Shown: in pieces, positions 34,628 through 43,249 of the stretch
Layout: each line of letters opens with the position of its first letter
Position numbering within the stretch: the first letter of the stretch is position 1
Source of the DNA: RGIG9115 sp045649825
Lineage (GTDB): Bacteria; Bacillota; Clostridia; UBA1381
DNA: 64,000 nucleotides
Direction: 5' to 3'
Assembly: GCA_045649825.1 (NCBI GenBank)
Contig: JAZRQO010000002.1
Coordinates: 57,613-121,612 of the forward strand
Program-made: the position numbers and the translations under genes
The notes under the pieces: generated by a model
What the model was told of the DNA's origin: nothing
Databases searched by the model: none
What the model saw: only the letters and a program-made list of their open reading frames with translations

Positions 34628-35629
34628 TTATTCTGCTGAGATTGTAAGAGTACCATCAGAGATTACAGTGTTGAGCCCTAGAACTTCTGAGAAGAATGAT
34701 ACGGGAACATGTGTAACACCTGTGTCACCAACGCATACACAAACTGCAGCCTGTCCGAGAGATATGGGCATCATTCTGCCTCTTGTGTAGTGGTCTTCTC
34801 CTATTGCAAATGTAAATTTACCACTGTTTAACATAACTGCAGGTATCTGTGCATTCCATTCAACTGTAAAACCGAGAGCTTCGGCAATTGCACGAACAGG
34901 AACCATTCCTTCAGCACCTTCAACTTCAACATAGTCAAAGGTTGATTCGCCCGCAACGATTTTCGTAAATACATCTTCAGCTACTTCAGGAATTTCCTGA
35001 GTTGCTTTGTTAAGAACGATAACCTTTGTAGGAGTTGTCTGAGCGGGAATGCTGAATGTTGCCATATTATATATAACTGCTAAATCCCAACCGTCAAGAT
35101 TTCCGTCAAACATTTCGCGGCTGAGCTTAATAATTTCAGTTTCGTCTGAAATATTAAGTACTAGGTTTTCTGCCTGATTGATGTATGCACCGTCTTCAGT
35201 CTTTGTAAAGCTGTCAACCATTACCATATTTGTTGCATCTTCAGAGTTTTTAACAATGATTGAGGGTGAGTACTGAGCAGGGAGTGAAAGAACCATAGGA
35301 GTATCTTCTCTTACAAAAAGTGTAACAGAATCGCCTTCTTTAAGTTCTACCATTTCGCCGTCTGTGTTTATTGACATCTGAAGCATATTTTTGTTAATAA
35401 TGATTTCTTCGATGTCTGTTTTTGCACTGAGTGTTTCGTCTTCAATTGCTGTAATCTCGGCATTGATTGAAATGAAAGCACTGTGCGCTTCAACAGCTGT
35501 TGTTTCTTCTGAAATTTCAACAACATCTTCGCTGATTAACATTGTTGCATATTCGTCTTCTGCGAATATAGCGGCAGATGAAAGTATTGTTGCACCTGCA
35601 ATAAGTACTGATAAAATTTTCTTGTTCAT
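34628..35629 (-). CDS. secreted protein with C-terminal stalk (CuAO_N-like) domain
   Basis: The 333-residue protein has a signal peptide (KKILSVLIAGATILSSAAIFAED), a beta-rich central region of about 200 residues that I cannot place, and a C-terminal stalk domain (about 238-333) with YVEVEGAEGMVPVRAIAEALGFTVEWNAQIPAVML and VPVSFFSEVLGL. The stalk domain is at the opposite end from that of the 30.8-kb protein. Single minus-strand gene; the 187-base gap upstream is AT-rich and I could not fix its promoter. Confidence 0.78.
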   Translation of the reverse strand: MNKKILSVLIAGATILSSAAIFAEDEYATMLISEDVVEISEETTAVEAHSAFISINAEITAIEDETLSAKTDIEEIIINKNMLQMSINTDGEMVELKEGDSVTLFVREDTPMVLSLPAQYSPSIIVKNSEDATNMVMVDSFTKTEDGAYINQAENLVLNISDETEIIKLSREMFDGNLDGWDLAVIYNMATFSIPAQTTPTKVIVLNKATQEIPEVAEDVFTKIVAGESTFDYVEVEGAEGMVPVRAIAEALGFTVEWNAQIPAVMLNSGKFTFAIGEDHYTRGRMMPISLGQAAVCVCVGDTGVTHVPVSFFSEVLGLNTVISDGTLTISAE

Positions 35630-35816
35630 AGTTTTGCACCTCTTTTATATTTTTGTATGTATTTTGGGGTCTTGTTTTGCCCTTACATATATAATACCTT
35701 TTAAAACGCCAAAAGGTTGCAAAAAAAATAAAAAAAATTTTATTATATTTTTTGTAATATTATCGCATACTATTTATGACCTGAAAAACAGGGAATATAA
35801 GAAAGGAAGATTTTAA

Positions 35817-36044
35817 ATGAAAACAATAAAACTTATAATTGCCACATTGGTCCTTGCATTTGTTCTTGCATCTTGCGGCACAGATAATAACACAGATGTA
35901 CAAAACACAACTCAGCCTACTTCAACCCCGAAGCAAACAGAAGGCGTTGTAGACGAAATGGGTAACGCTGCAAAAGATGTAGCTGACGGTGTTGGCGACG
36001 GAGTTAAAGATATGGGTAATGCAGCCAAAAATATGACTAGATAA
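35817..36044 (+). CDS. small lipoprotein
   Basis: A 75-residue protein with a lipoprotein signal peptide ending in the lipobox LASC (cysteine at residue 19), so the mature chain of about 57 residues should be lipid-anchored outside the membrane. After a Thr/Pro/Gln-rich linker the C-terminal half repeats the motif MGNAAKD/MGNAAKN with valine-glycine-aspartate segments between, resembling an amphipathic helix repeat. Function unknown. A GAAAGGAAGA ribosome site precedes the ATG. Confidence 0.78.
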   Translation: MKTIKLIIATLVLAFVLASCGTDNNTDVQNTTQPTSTPKQTEGVVDEMGNAAKDVADGVGDGVKDMGNAAKNMTR

Positions 36045-36067
36045 ATCGTTGTTTTTTTTCGTTGTAC

Positions 36068-36109
36068 AAAAACAAATGGATGTTGCAGAAGCAACATCCA
36101 TTTGTTTTT
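36068..36109. terminator. symmetric bidirectional terminator
   Basis: A perfect 19-base stem (36068-36086 with 36091-36109) and AGAA loop with A5 on one side and T5 on the other, so it works for both the lipoprotein gene and the converging topoisomerase-citrate synthase operon. The last base is the first base of the glycosyltransferase stop codon. Confidence 0.9.
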
Positions 36110-36849
36110 CATTCGCCTTGCTTAAATTTCTTTCCATGGAGAATAACTGTTATAGCAAACTTTGGCAGTGCAGCCATTCTTTTTGCGCGCCATGGCTCTT
36201 TTACAAGTCTGTAGAACCATTCAAGTCCATGCTTGCAGTAAAATTCAGGTGCGCGTTCTACTGTGCCGGCAAAAACATCAAGGCTTCCGCCTACACCAAG
36301 TGCTGCTTTTGTTTTAAGTTTTTCAGCATTTTCGTGTATCCATTGTTCTTGTTTTGGAGCTCCTAAGCAGACAAATACAACGTCTGCACCGCTGTTATTA
36401 ATTTCTTCAATGATTACGGGAGTTTCTTCGGGCTTAAAATAACCGTTTCGAGTTCCGCATATCTTAAGTCCGGGATATTTGTCTGTAAGTTTTTCAGCTG
36501 CAAGCTCTGCAATTCCTGGCTTTCCTCCAAAAAGAAAGAGTTTATAATCGGAGTTTGATAATTTATCTAAAAGCTTGCAAGCTATATCAAATCCTGCAGC
36601 ACGCTCAGGAACCGGGTTTTTTAGCATCTGAGCAGCTTTTACAACTCCTATACCGTCTGCGGTAAGGATATTAGCCTCGTTAAGAATTTTCGCAAAATTC
36701 TTGTCGTTATATCCCATCATAATTATTTCAGAATTTGGAGTATAAATTTTTGCACATTCATTGCCTGATAAAAATCCGAATATTTTGTCTGCTGCGTCAT
36801 TTATTCCGATACGGTCAACCTTTACTCCTAAAATATTAACCTTATTCAC
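36109..36849 (-). CDS. WecG/TagA/CpsF family glycosyltransferase
   Basis: The 246-residue protein is a full-length GT26 enzyme: VNILGVKVDRIGINDAAD at the start, TPNSEIIMMGYND, LTADGIGVVKAAQML (the conserved TADG aspartate), LFLFGGKPGIAELAAEKL, VFVCLGAPKQEQWI and LGVGGSLDVFAGTVERAP. In Gram-positives TagA transfers N-acetylmannosamine to lipid-linked GlcNAc at the start of wall teichoic acid or related secondary wall polymer synthesis. This is relevant because several proteins here carry SLH domains that bind such polymers. It is the last gene of the minus-strand operon. Confidence 0.92.
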   Translation of the reverse strand: MNKVNILGVKVDRIGINDAADKIFGFLSGNECAKIYTPNSEIIMMGYNDKNFAKILNEANILTADGIGVVKAAQMLKNPVPERAAGFDIACKLLDKLSNSDYKLFLFGGKPGIAELAAEKLTDKYPGLKICGTRNGYFKPEETPVIIEEINNSGADVVFVCLGAPKQEQWIHENAEKLKTKAALGVGGSLDVFAGTVERAPEFYCKHGLEWFYRLVKEPWRAKRMAALPKFAITVILHGKKFKQGE

Positions 36850-36864
36850 AGGAATTCCTCCTTA

Positions 36865-38220
36865 TTATCTTTCACCTATGTGTATGTACGGTCTTGGTTT
36901 TGAAATGGATTTGTATGCCGGACGTATAATTTTCTTGTTTGAATGTACTTCTTCCATTCTATGAGCGCACCATCCCGGTATACGAGAAATGGCAAAAAGC
37001 GGTGTGTATAGTTCTGAAGGAATCCCCAAGATTTTGTATACAAATCCTGAATAAAGGTCAACGTTTGCACACATTACTTTGCCATTGTTTTTAACTTTAT
37101 CGAATACTTCCGGTGTAAGCTCTTCAACGAGCTTGTAAAGCTCGAATTCCTTCACAAACTCTTCATTGCGTGAAACAAGTGTTTCCGCTTTACGTTTTAT
37201 TATTTTTGCGCGTGGATCCGACAATGTGTATATTGCGTGTCCCATTCCGTAAATAAGCCCGGACTTATCATATACTTCTTTTCTGATAATACGCTCAAGA
37301 TATGAAGCTACCTCATCCTTATTTGTAATGTCTTTCACATTGCTTCGTATATCGTCAATCATACCCATAACTTTTGCATTTGCACCGCCATGTTTTGGGC
37401 CTTTGAGGGACCCGATTGCGGCAGATATGGCAGAATATGTATCCGTATCGCTTGATGAAACAACGTGAGTTGTAAATGCAGAGTTGTTACCGCCGCCATG
37501 TTCTGCATGAACCATAAGAAGAGCATCCAGAAGTTCTGCTTCGTCTTTTGTGAAGCTGTTATCAGGGCGGAGCATATACAAAAAGTTTTCTGCAGTTGAA
37601 AGCTCAGGGCTCGGGGAGTGGAGAATGAGGCTCTGCCCGTCATAGTAATGCCGTTTAGCCTGATAACCGTAGGAAGCCATAACAGGGAGCTGCGCAATAA
37701 GCTTTATTGACTGCCGAACTATGTTATCTATGGATAAATCATCCGGGTTATCATCATATGAATAGGATGCAAGAACTGCTCGTGCAAGCTTGTTCATAAT
37801 ATTGTTACTTGGTGCTTTAAGAATCATATCCTCTGCAAAGCCTTCTGGCAGATAACGGAGAGTACCCATATAATCCTTAAAGTCGGAAAGGTCTTCATTT
37901 GACGGAAGGCTTCCTGTAAGGAGTAGATATACCACTTCCTCAAATCCATATCTGCTCTCGTTTTCACAAGCTGAAACGATATCTGCTATATCATATCCGC
38001 GGTAACGGAGATGCCCTTCCATGGGCATTTTTTCGCCGTCTTCAATGTAATAGCCTGCAACTTCACCGATTGAAGTTACACCTGCCATAACGCCGGTACC
38101 GTCTTTATATCTCAGACCTTTTTTTACGTTATATTTGTCGAATATTTCACGAGGAACGGGAGAATATGCTCTTGCAATTCCTTCGTGAAGATTCTTTTCA
38201 AATTCTTTGTTTTGTGCCAT
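36865..38220 (-). CDS. citrate synthase
   Basis: The 451-residue protein has the citrate synthase catalytic elements: LLDALLMVHAEHGGGNNSAF (histidine binding oxaloacetate), GPKHGGANAKVMGMI (second histidine), YGMGHAIYTLSDPRAKI (catalytic histidine and the Arg/Asp region), and VDLYSGFVYKILGIP with the aspartate. It condenses acetyl-CoA with oxaloacetate. The length, with about 70 extra N-terminal residues, matches the clostridial type. It lies 25 bases after the topoisomerase A gene and 15 before tagA, an unusual operon for a TCA enzyme. Confidence 0.94.
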   Translation of the reverse strand: MAQNKEFEKNLHEGIARAYSPVPREIFDKYNVKKGLRYKDGTGVMAGVTSIGEVAGYYIEDGEKMPMEGHLRYRGYDIADIVSACENESRYGFEEVVYLLLTGSLPSNEDLSDFKDYMGTLRYLPEGFAEDMILKAPSNNIMNKLARAVLASYSYDDNPDDLSIDNIVRQSIKLIAQLPVMASYGYQAKRHYYDGQSLILHSPSPELSTAENFLYMLRPDNSFTKDEAELLDALLMVHAEHGGGNNSAFTTHVVSSSDTDTYSAISAAIGSLKGPKHGGANAKVMGMIDDIRSNVKDITNKDEVASYLERIIRKEVYDKSGLIYGMGHAIYTLSDPRAKIIKRKAETLVSRNEEFVKEFELYKLVEELTPEVFDKVKNNGKVMCANVDLYSGFVYKILGIPSELYTPLFAISRIPGWCAHRMEEVHSNKKIIRPAYKSISKPRPYIHIGER

Positions 38221-38245
38221 TGTAATTGAGTCCTTTCAGTCCGCA

Positions 38246-40456
38246 TTATTCAAATGATAATTGACCGCTGTCTTCTTTTCGTATAAAGCAACCTGCAGCG
38301 GGGATATTTTTTGTTGAATAATACTTGATGTCACTAAGGTGAGTGTTTTCAGGTTTAGTTACTATTATCATTTTTGCATTTTTCTTTTTAAGAGTAAGAA
38401 CCTGTACACCTTGTGTGTTTTTAGTTGATTTTGGTGGTATTTTTTCTGTGTTGAAAGCAAGTGCTTTGTTGTTATCGGAAATTGCCACAAATACAGTGTC
38501 TTCGGCAATGTAATGCATTGTACAAACCGGCACTTTGTCGGAATATGCATTTATAAGCTTTTTTCTGTTTGTTTTGGTAGCATAATTTGACAGTTCAACC
38601 TTAGCTATTTTACCATTTTCAAAGCAGAACAGCATCATACCTTTATAATCTGTGGTAACAACCATATAAAGGAACTTTTCGTTACTTTCAGCACCAACAA
38701 GTGAGGGGATGTATTCACCCATAGCGCTTACCTTGGTGTCGGGTATATCGTTTAATTTCATCTTATAAACGGTTGATTGGTCGGTAAAGAGAAGTACTTC
38801 GGCAATGTTTGAAGTTTCGATTTCCTGAAGTATTATATCACCATCTTTAAGTTTATGCTCTGTTGTGCTCATACGTAAGGAGTTGTACGGGATTTTTTTT
38901 AGGTAATTATCTCTTGTGAAGAACAGTGTAAGGGGGTAATCCTCAACTGTTTCAATTTCAGCATACGATGAAATTTCGGTTTCGGAAATAAGCTCTGTTT
39001 TTCTGTCAATACCATATTTTTTTGCAATTTCCTGAAGTTGTTTTGCAATAAGCTTTTTGATTTTCTTCTCGCTTGCAAATAAATCTTCAAGATTTGCTAT
39101 TTCTTCAATAAGTTTTTCAATTTCTGCAGTTCTGTTCAGGATATATTCACGGTTAAGATTACGAAGCTTGATTTCTGCTACGTATTCAGCCTGCACTTTG
39201 TCGATTGAGAAACCGTCCATAAGGTTTGGCACAACGTCTTCGTCGCGTTCAGTATGACGAACGATACTGATTGCTTTGTCAATGTCGAGCAATATCTTTT
39301 TAAGACCTGTAAGAAGATGAAGCTTGGCACTCTTTTTTGTTATATCATATTCAACTGCATTTTTTATACACTGAACACGGAATTTGATCCATTCATTGAG
39401 AATGCCTTTTATTCCAAGAACCATAGGTTTAGAGTCTATAAGCACGTTGAAGTTGCAACTGAAAGAATCTTCAAGGGTTGTGAGTTTAAAGAGCTTTGAC
39501 ATAAGCGCTTCAGGGTCTGTTCCGCGTTTTAAGTCAATTGCGATTTTAAATCCCTGTAAACCTGTTTCGTCACGGGCATCAGAAATCTCTTTCAGTTTTC
39601 CTGCTTTTATGTTCTCCATAATCTTTCCGATTATGACTTCGCTTGTTGTAGTATATGGAATTTCAGTAATTTCAATGCAGTTACTTTTACTGTCGTAGAT
39701 ATATTTTGCACGGAGCTTGAAGCTTCCTCTGCCTGTTTCGTATATCTTGTCCATTTCTTCTTTGTCGTAAATAAGCTGAGCGCCGAGAGAAAAGTCGGGT
39801 GCGGGCATAAATTCGGAAATGTCGCACTTTTCATCTTTCATATATGCTATTGTTGCTTCACATACTTCTCTTAAATTAAATGAACAGATATTACTTGCCA
39901 TACCAACCGCAATACCTTGGTTCGGGTTAACAAGGATATGAGGGAAGGTAGTGGGGAGAAGAGTAGGCTCTTTAAGTGTTCCGTCATAGTTGTCTATAAA
40001 TTTAACGGTGTTCTTTCCAATGTCTGCAAAAAGCTCGTTACATATGGGTTCAAGACGTGCTTCTGTGTATCGTGAAGCAGCGTATGCCATATCTCGTGAA
40101 TACTGTTTGCCGAAGTTTCCCTGTGATTCAACAAGAGGGTGGAGCAGTGCTTCGTTGCCTCGAGTGAGACGTACCATAGTTTCGTAAATGGCAGCATCTC
40201 CGTGTGGGTTAAGCTGCATGGTCTGTCCTACGATATTTGCGGATTTTATAAGTTTGCCGTTCAAAAGTCCCATTCTGTACATGGTGTAAAGGAGCTTTCT
40301 GTGAGCAGGTTTAAGTCCGTCAATTTCAGGAATTGCACGGGAAATAATAACGCTCATTGCATAGGGCATATAATTTGTTTCCAAGGTTTCACAAATAGGC
40401 TGTTCCCGTATTTCTGCAGGGATTATTTCAGGCTCTGTCTGTTTCTTTTTAGCCAT
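38246..40456 (-). CDS. type IIA topoisomerase subunit A (ParC/GyrA-like)
   Basis: The 736-residue protein has the winged-helix and tower core with catalytic tyrosine Y130 in AASRYTEARL, preceded by GLKPAHRKLLYTMYRMGL and NPHGDAAIYETMVRL. The C-terminal region (about 500-736) forms DNA-wrapping-like blades but has no GyrA box, pointing to a ParC-like decatenase or relaxase rather than a true gyrase. The B subunit gene is immediately upstream. I cannot tell whether a separate gyrAB exists elsewhere. Confidence 0.9.
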   Translation of the reverse strand: MAKKKQTEPEIIPAEIREQPICETLETNYMPYAMSVIISRAIPEIDGLKPAHRKLLYTMYRMGLLNGKLIKSANIVGQTMQLNPHGDAAIYETMVRLTRGNEALLHPLVESQGNFGKQYSRDMAYAASRYTEARLEPICNELFADIGKNTVKFIDNYDGTLKEPTLLPTTFPHILVNPNQGIAVGMASNICSFNLREVCEATIAYMKDEKCDISEFMPAPDFSLGAQLIYDKEEMDKIYETGRGSFKLRAKYIYDSKSNCIEITEIPYTTTSEVIIGKIMENIKAGKLKEISDARDETGLQGFKIAIDLKRGTDPEALMSKLFKLTTLEDSFSCNFNVLIDSKPMVLGIKGILNEWIKFRVQCIKNAVEYDITKKSAKLHLLTGLKKILLDIDKAISIVRHTERDEDVVPNLMDGFSIDKVQAEYVAEIKLRNLNREYILNRTAEIEKLIEEIANLEDLFASEKKIKKLIAKQLQEIAKKYGIDRKTELISETEISSYAEIETVEDYPLTLFFTRDNYLKKIPYNSLRMSTTEHKLKDGDIILQEIETSNIAEVLLFTDQSTVYKMKLNDIPDTKVSAMGEYIPSLVGAESNEKFLYMVVTTDYKGMMLFCFENGKIAKVELSNYATKTNRKKLINAYSDKVPVCTMHYIAEDTVFVAISDNNKALAFNTEKIPPKSTKNTQGVQVLTLKKKNAKMIIVTKPENTHLSDIKYYSTKNIPAAGCFIRKEDSGQLSFE

Positions 40457-40476
40457 TTAGAATTTCATCCTTTCAA

Positions 40477-42495
40477 TCAGCTTATATCAAGCATATCCAT
40501 ATATGCATATCCGTTTTCTGCTATATAGTCTTTTCTTTCCTGAAGCTTGTCGCCGAGAAGTATATCAAACATCATAGCTGTTTTCTCAACGTTTTCAGGT
40601 GTTACACGGATAAGCTTTCTTGTGGCAGGGTGCATAGTTGTCAGACTCATCATTTCAGGCTGGTTTTCACCTAAACCTTTTGAACGCTTAATCTCAAAAT
40701 CGTCCTTTTCTTTTGAAAGACCTTCGCTTTCAAGTTTTGAAACGATTGCATCTTTTTCTGCATCTGAGTATGCAAACTGTTTTTCACCCTTACGCTTTGT
40801 TTTGAGAATGGAAATTTCATAAAGCGGGGATTCGGCAATATAAACCTTTCCCGCATCTATAAGGGAGGGAGTAAGTCTGTAAATCATAGTAAGAACAAGT
40901 GTACGAATTTGAAAACCGTCAACATCGGCGTCAGTACATATAATAACCTTGTCCCAACGTAGGTTATCCATACTAAATCCTTCAACTTTTGTATTATGTT
41001 TTGATTTTATTTCTACTCCGCAACCGAGAACTTTTAAAAGGTCTACAATTATGTCGCTCTTAAATATTTTGGGGTAATCGGCTTTAAGGCAGTTAAGGAT
41101 TTTACCGCGTATCGGCATAATTGCCTGGAACATAGGATCCCGTGCTTGTTTACATGAACCCAGAGCCGAATCGCCCTCAACTATATAAATTTCACGCTTT
41201 GTTTTATCCTTTGTACGGCAATCAACAAACTTTTCTACTCTGTTTGTAACATCCATTGTGCCTGTAAGCTTTTTCTTAATGTCTATTCTTGCTTTTTCAG
41301 CGTTTTCACGGCTTCGTTTGTTTACAAGAACCTGATTTGAAATTTTTTCTGCATCTGCTTTATTTTCTATAAAGTAAACTTCAAGTTGATTTTTCAGGAA
41401 ATCAGTCATTGTCTCCTGGATGAATTTATTAGTTATTGCTTTCTTTGTCTGGTTTTCGTAGCTTGTTTGTGTTGAGAAAGAGTTAATAACAAGTGCAAGG
41501 CAGTCGCTTACATCATTGAAGTTTATTTTAGACTCATTCTTGTTATACTTATTATTAGACTTAAGGTATTTATCTATTGCATATACAAAGGCGTTTTTTA
41601 CTGCTTTATCGGGTGAACCACCGTGTTCGAGCCAGCTGGAATTATGATAGTATTCAAGGGTGTTTATCTTGTTTGAAAAACAAAATGCAATCTGCATTTT
41701 TACCTTGTAATCAGCCATATCTTCACGGTCGCGGCCTTTTCGTTCACATTCCCAGTTTTCAATCTCCGTAAATGCCTGTTCACCCGTTTTGTCTTTCAGA
41801 TAATCAATAATGCCGTTTTCGTAATAGTATTCATACATTTCCATTCCGTCTGCGGTTTCGTTGTAGAATACAAATCTGAGTCCTGCATTTACCATTGCCT
41901 GTTTTTGAAGAGTGTCTTTATAAAATTCAACAGGGATTGCGATATCGGTAAACACATCAAGGTCGGGTTTCCAGTGCTGTACTGTTCCTGTTTGTACACT
42001 TCTGGTGGGTTCTTTAGTAAGACCGCCAATATTTTCGCCTTTTTCGAAGTGAAGTGTATACTTTGTTTTGTCACGTACAACGGTTACATCCATAAACTCA
42101 GAACTGTATTGTGTAGCACAGGCGCCAAGACCGTTCAGACCGAGACTGTATTCATACATTCCGTCTGCATTATTATCATACTTTCCGCCGGCGTATAGTT
42201 CACAGAAGACAAGCTCCCAATTGTATTTGCCTTCTTTTTCGTTGAAGTCAAGGGGTATACCTCTTCCGTGGTCCCGGATTTCTATTGAATGGTCGAGAAA
42301 TCTTGTTATTTCGATAATGTTTCCGTATCCCTCACGGGCTTCATCTATTGAGTTAGACAATATTTCAAAAAAAGAATGTTGGCATCCCTCAAGACCGTCA
42401 GAACCGAAAATAACGCCAGGGCGTTTACGTACTCTGTCGGCACCTTTAAGACTGGTTATACTGTCGTTATCGTAGGTTTTCTTTTTACCTGCCAT
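40477..42495 (-). CDS. type IIA topoisomerase subunit B (ParE/GyrB-like)
   Basis: The 672-residue protein has the GHKL ATPase domain (EILSNSIDEAREGYGN with the catalytic glutamate and asparagine, IRDHGRGIPLDF), the transducer, and a TOPRIM domain with IVEGDSALGSCKQARD and CTDADVDGFQIRTL. The usual EGDSAGG is EGDSALG here, a change I associate with a clostridial topoisomerase clade distinct from housekeeping gyrase. Catalytic Glu and DxD residues are kept. It is the first gene of the four-gene minus-strand operon and has a strong promoter. Confidence 0.9.
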   Translation of the reverse strand: MAGKKKTYDNDSITSLKGADRVRKRPGVIFGSDGLEGCQHSFFEILSNSIDEAREGYGNIIEITRFLDHSIEIRDHGRGIPLDFNEKEGKYNWELVFCELYAGGKYDNNADGMYEYSLGLNGLGACATQYSSEFMDVTVVRDKTKYTLHFEKGENIGGLTKEPTRSVQTGTVQHWKPDLDVFTDIAIPVEFYKDTLQKQAMVNAGLRFVFYNETADGMEMYEYYYENGIIDYLKDKTGEQAFTEIENWECERKGRDREDMADYKVKMQIAFCFSNKINTLEYYHNSSWLEHGGSPDKAVKNAFVYAIDKYLKSNNKYNKNESKINFNDVSDCLALVINSFSTQTSYENQTKKAITNKFIQETMTDFLKNQLEVYFIENKADAEKISNQVLVNKRSRENAEKARIDIKKKLTGTMDVTNRVEKFVDCRTKDKTKREIYIVEGDSALGSCKQARDPMFQAIMPIRGKILNCLKADYPKIFKSDIIVDLLKVLGCGVEIKSKHNTKVEGFSMDNLRWDKVIICTDADVDGFQIRTLVLTMIYRLTPSLIDAGKVYIAESPLYEISILKTKRKGEKQFAYSDAEKDAIVSKLESEGLSKEKDDFEIKRSKGLGENQPEMMSLTTMHPATRKLIRVTPENVEKTAMMFDILLGDKLQERKDYIAENGYAYMDMLDIS

Positions 42496-42576
42496 TTAAT
42501 ATTTCAAATCCTTTCAGAACTGATTTAGATGCACGCTTTAAAATGTGTCAAAACACTTTGAACAAAAACTATTCCT

Positions 42577-42606
42577 ATTATACACTATTTTAGGTAGGTT
42601 TGTCAA
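42577..42606 (-). promoter_or_regulatory. sigma-A promoter for the topoisomerase operon
   Basis: On the minus strand TTGACA (42606-42601) and TATAAT (42582-42577) are perfect boxes with an 18-base spacer, about 80 bases before the start codon. A second TTGACA lies closer to the gene without a clear -10. Confidence 0.75.
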
Positions 42607-42623
42607 ATTTTAAAACTTTACTA

Positions 42624-42652
42624 TTGTGTTACATTTTTGTTTGTGATATACT
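42624..42652 (+). promoter_or_regulatory. probable extended -10 promoter for the cysteine-cluster gene
   Basis: TTGTGT (42624-42629) and TATACT (42647-42652), 17-base spacer, with TGA before the -10. Divergent from the topoisomerase promoter, with the two -35 regions 18 bases apart. Confidence 0.5.
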
Positions 42653-42687
42653 ATGCATAGGTTTTTGCTGATATGGAGGAAAAATTT

Positions 42688-43218
42688 ATGAATTCCGCAT
42701 ATGTTTATTTACAAGTTTACAGATTGTTCGATAAAATTACGCCTATAAAGGCTGATTGCGGCAAGCTTTGTAGTAAAGCTTGTTGTAAAGGTGATGATTC
42801 GGGTATGTATCTTTTCCCGGGTGAAAAAAAGGTGTATGAACTTCTTAATCCTGAATGGATTACAATCCAAGAGTCTGATTTTTATTATAAAGTTGACGGC
42901 AAAAAGAAGAATGTTCCGATTGCTAATTGTAATGGTAAGTGTGACCGTTACCAACGTCCCCTTGCTTGCCGTATATTTCCTCTTACTCCGTATCTCAACA
43001 AAGACGGAGAACTCGAAATTATAATGGACCCCCGCGGAAAATCAATCTGTCCTATGGCAAAGCATATGAAAAAGGACGAGCTTGATGAAAAATTTGTCAA
43101 GAATGTGGAACGTACTTTCAGGCTTCTTATGAAAAATCGTGAGTTTAAAGAATTTATGTACGAATACTCGGCATATATATCAGAGTACCTGAAATTTTTT
43201 CGGGATAATGTGCAATAA
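42688..43218 (+). CDS. YkgJ family cysteine cluster protein
   Basis: The 176-residue protein has the cysteine spacing of this family: ADCGKLCSKACCKGDDSG near the N-terminus, then NCNGKCDRYQRPLACRIFP and SICPMAKHM. Such proteins probably bind a Zn or Fe-S centre; no precise activity is established. ATG 42688 is seven bases from GGAGGA; the ATG at 42673 overlaps that ribosome site. The VanW-type gene follows 32 bases later. Confidence 0.82.
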   Translation: MNSAYVYLQVYRLFDKITPIKADCGKLCSKACCKGDDSGMYLFPGEKKVYELLNPEWITIQESDFYYKVDGKKKNVPIANCNGKCDRYQRPLACRIFPLTPYLNKDGELEIIMDPRGKSICPMAKHMKKDELDEKFVKNVERTFRLLMKNREFKEFMYEYSAYISEYLKFFRDNVQ

Positions 43219-43249
43219 TGTTGTCTTGTGTTTGAAAGGATGAAAATTA

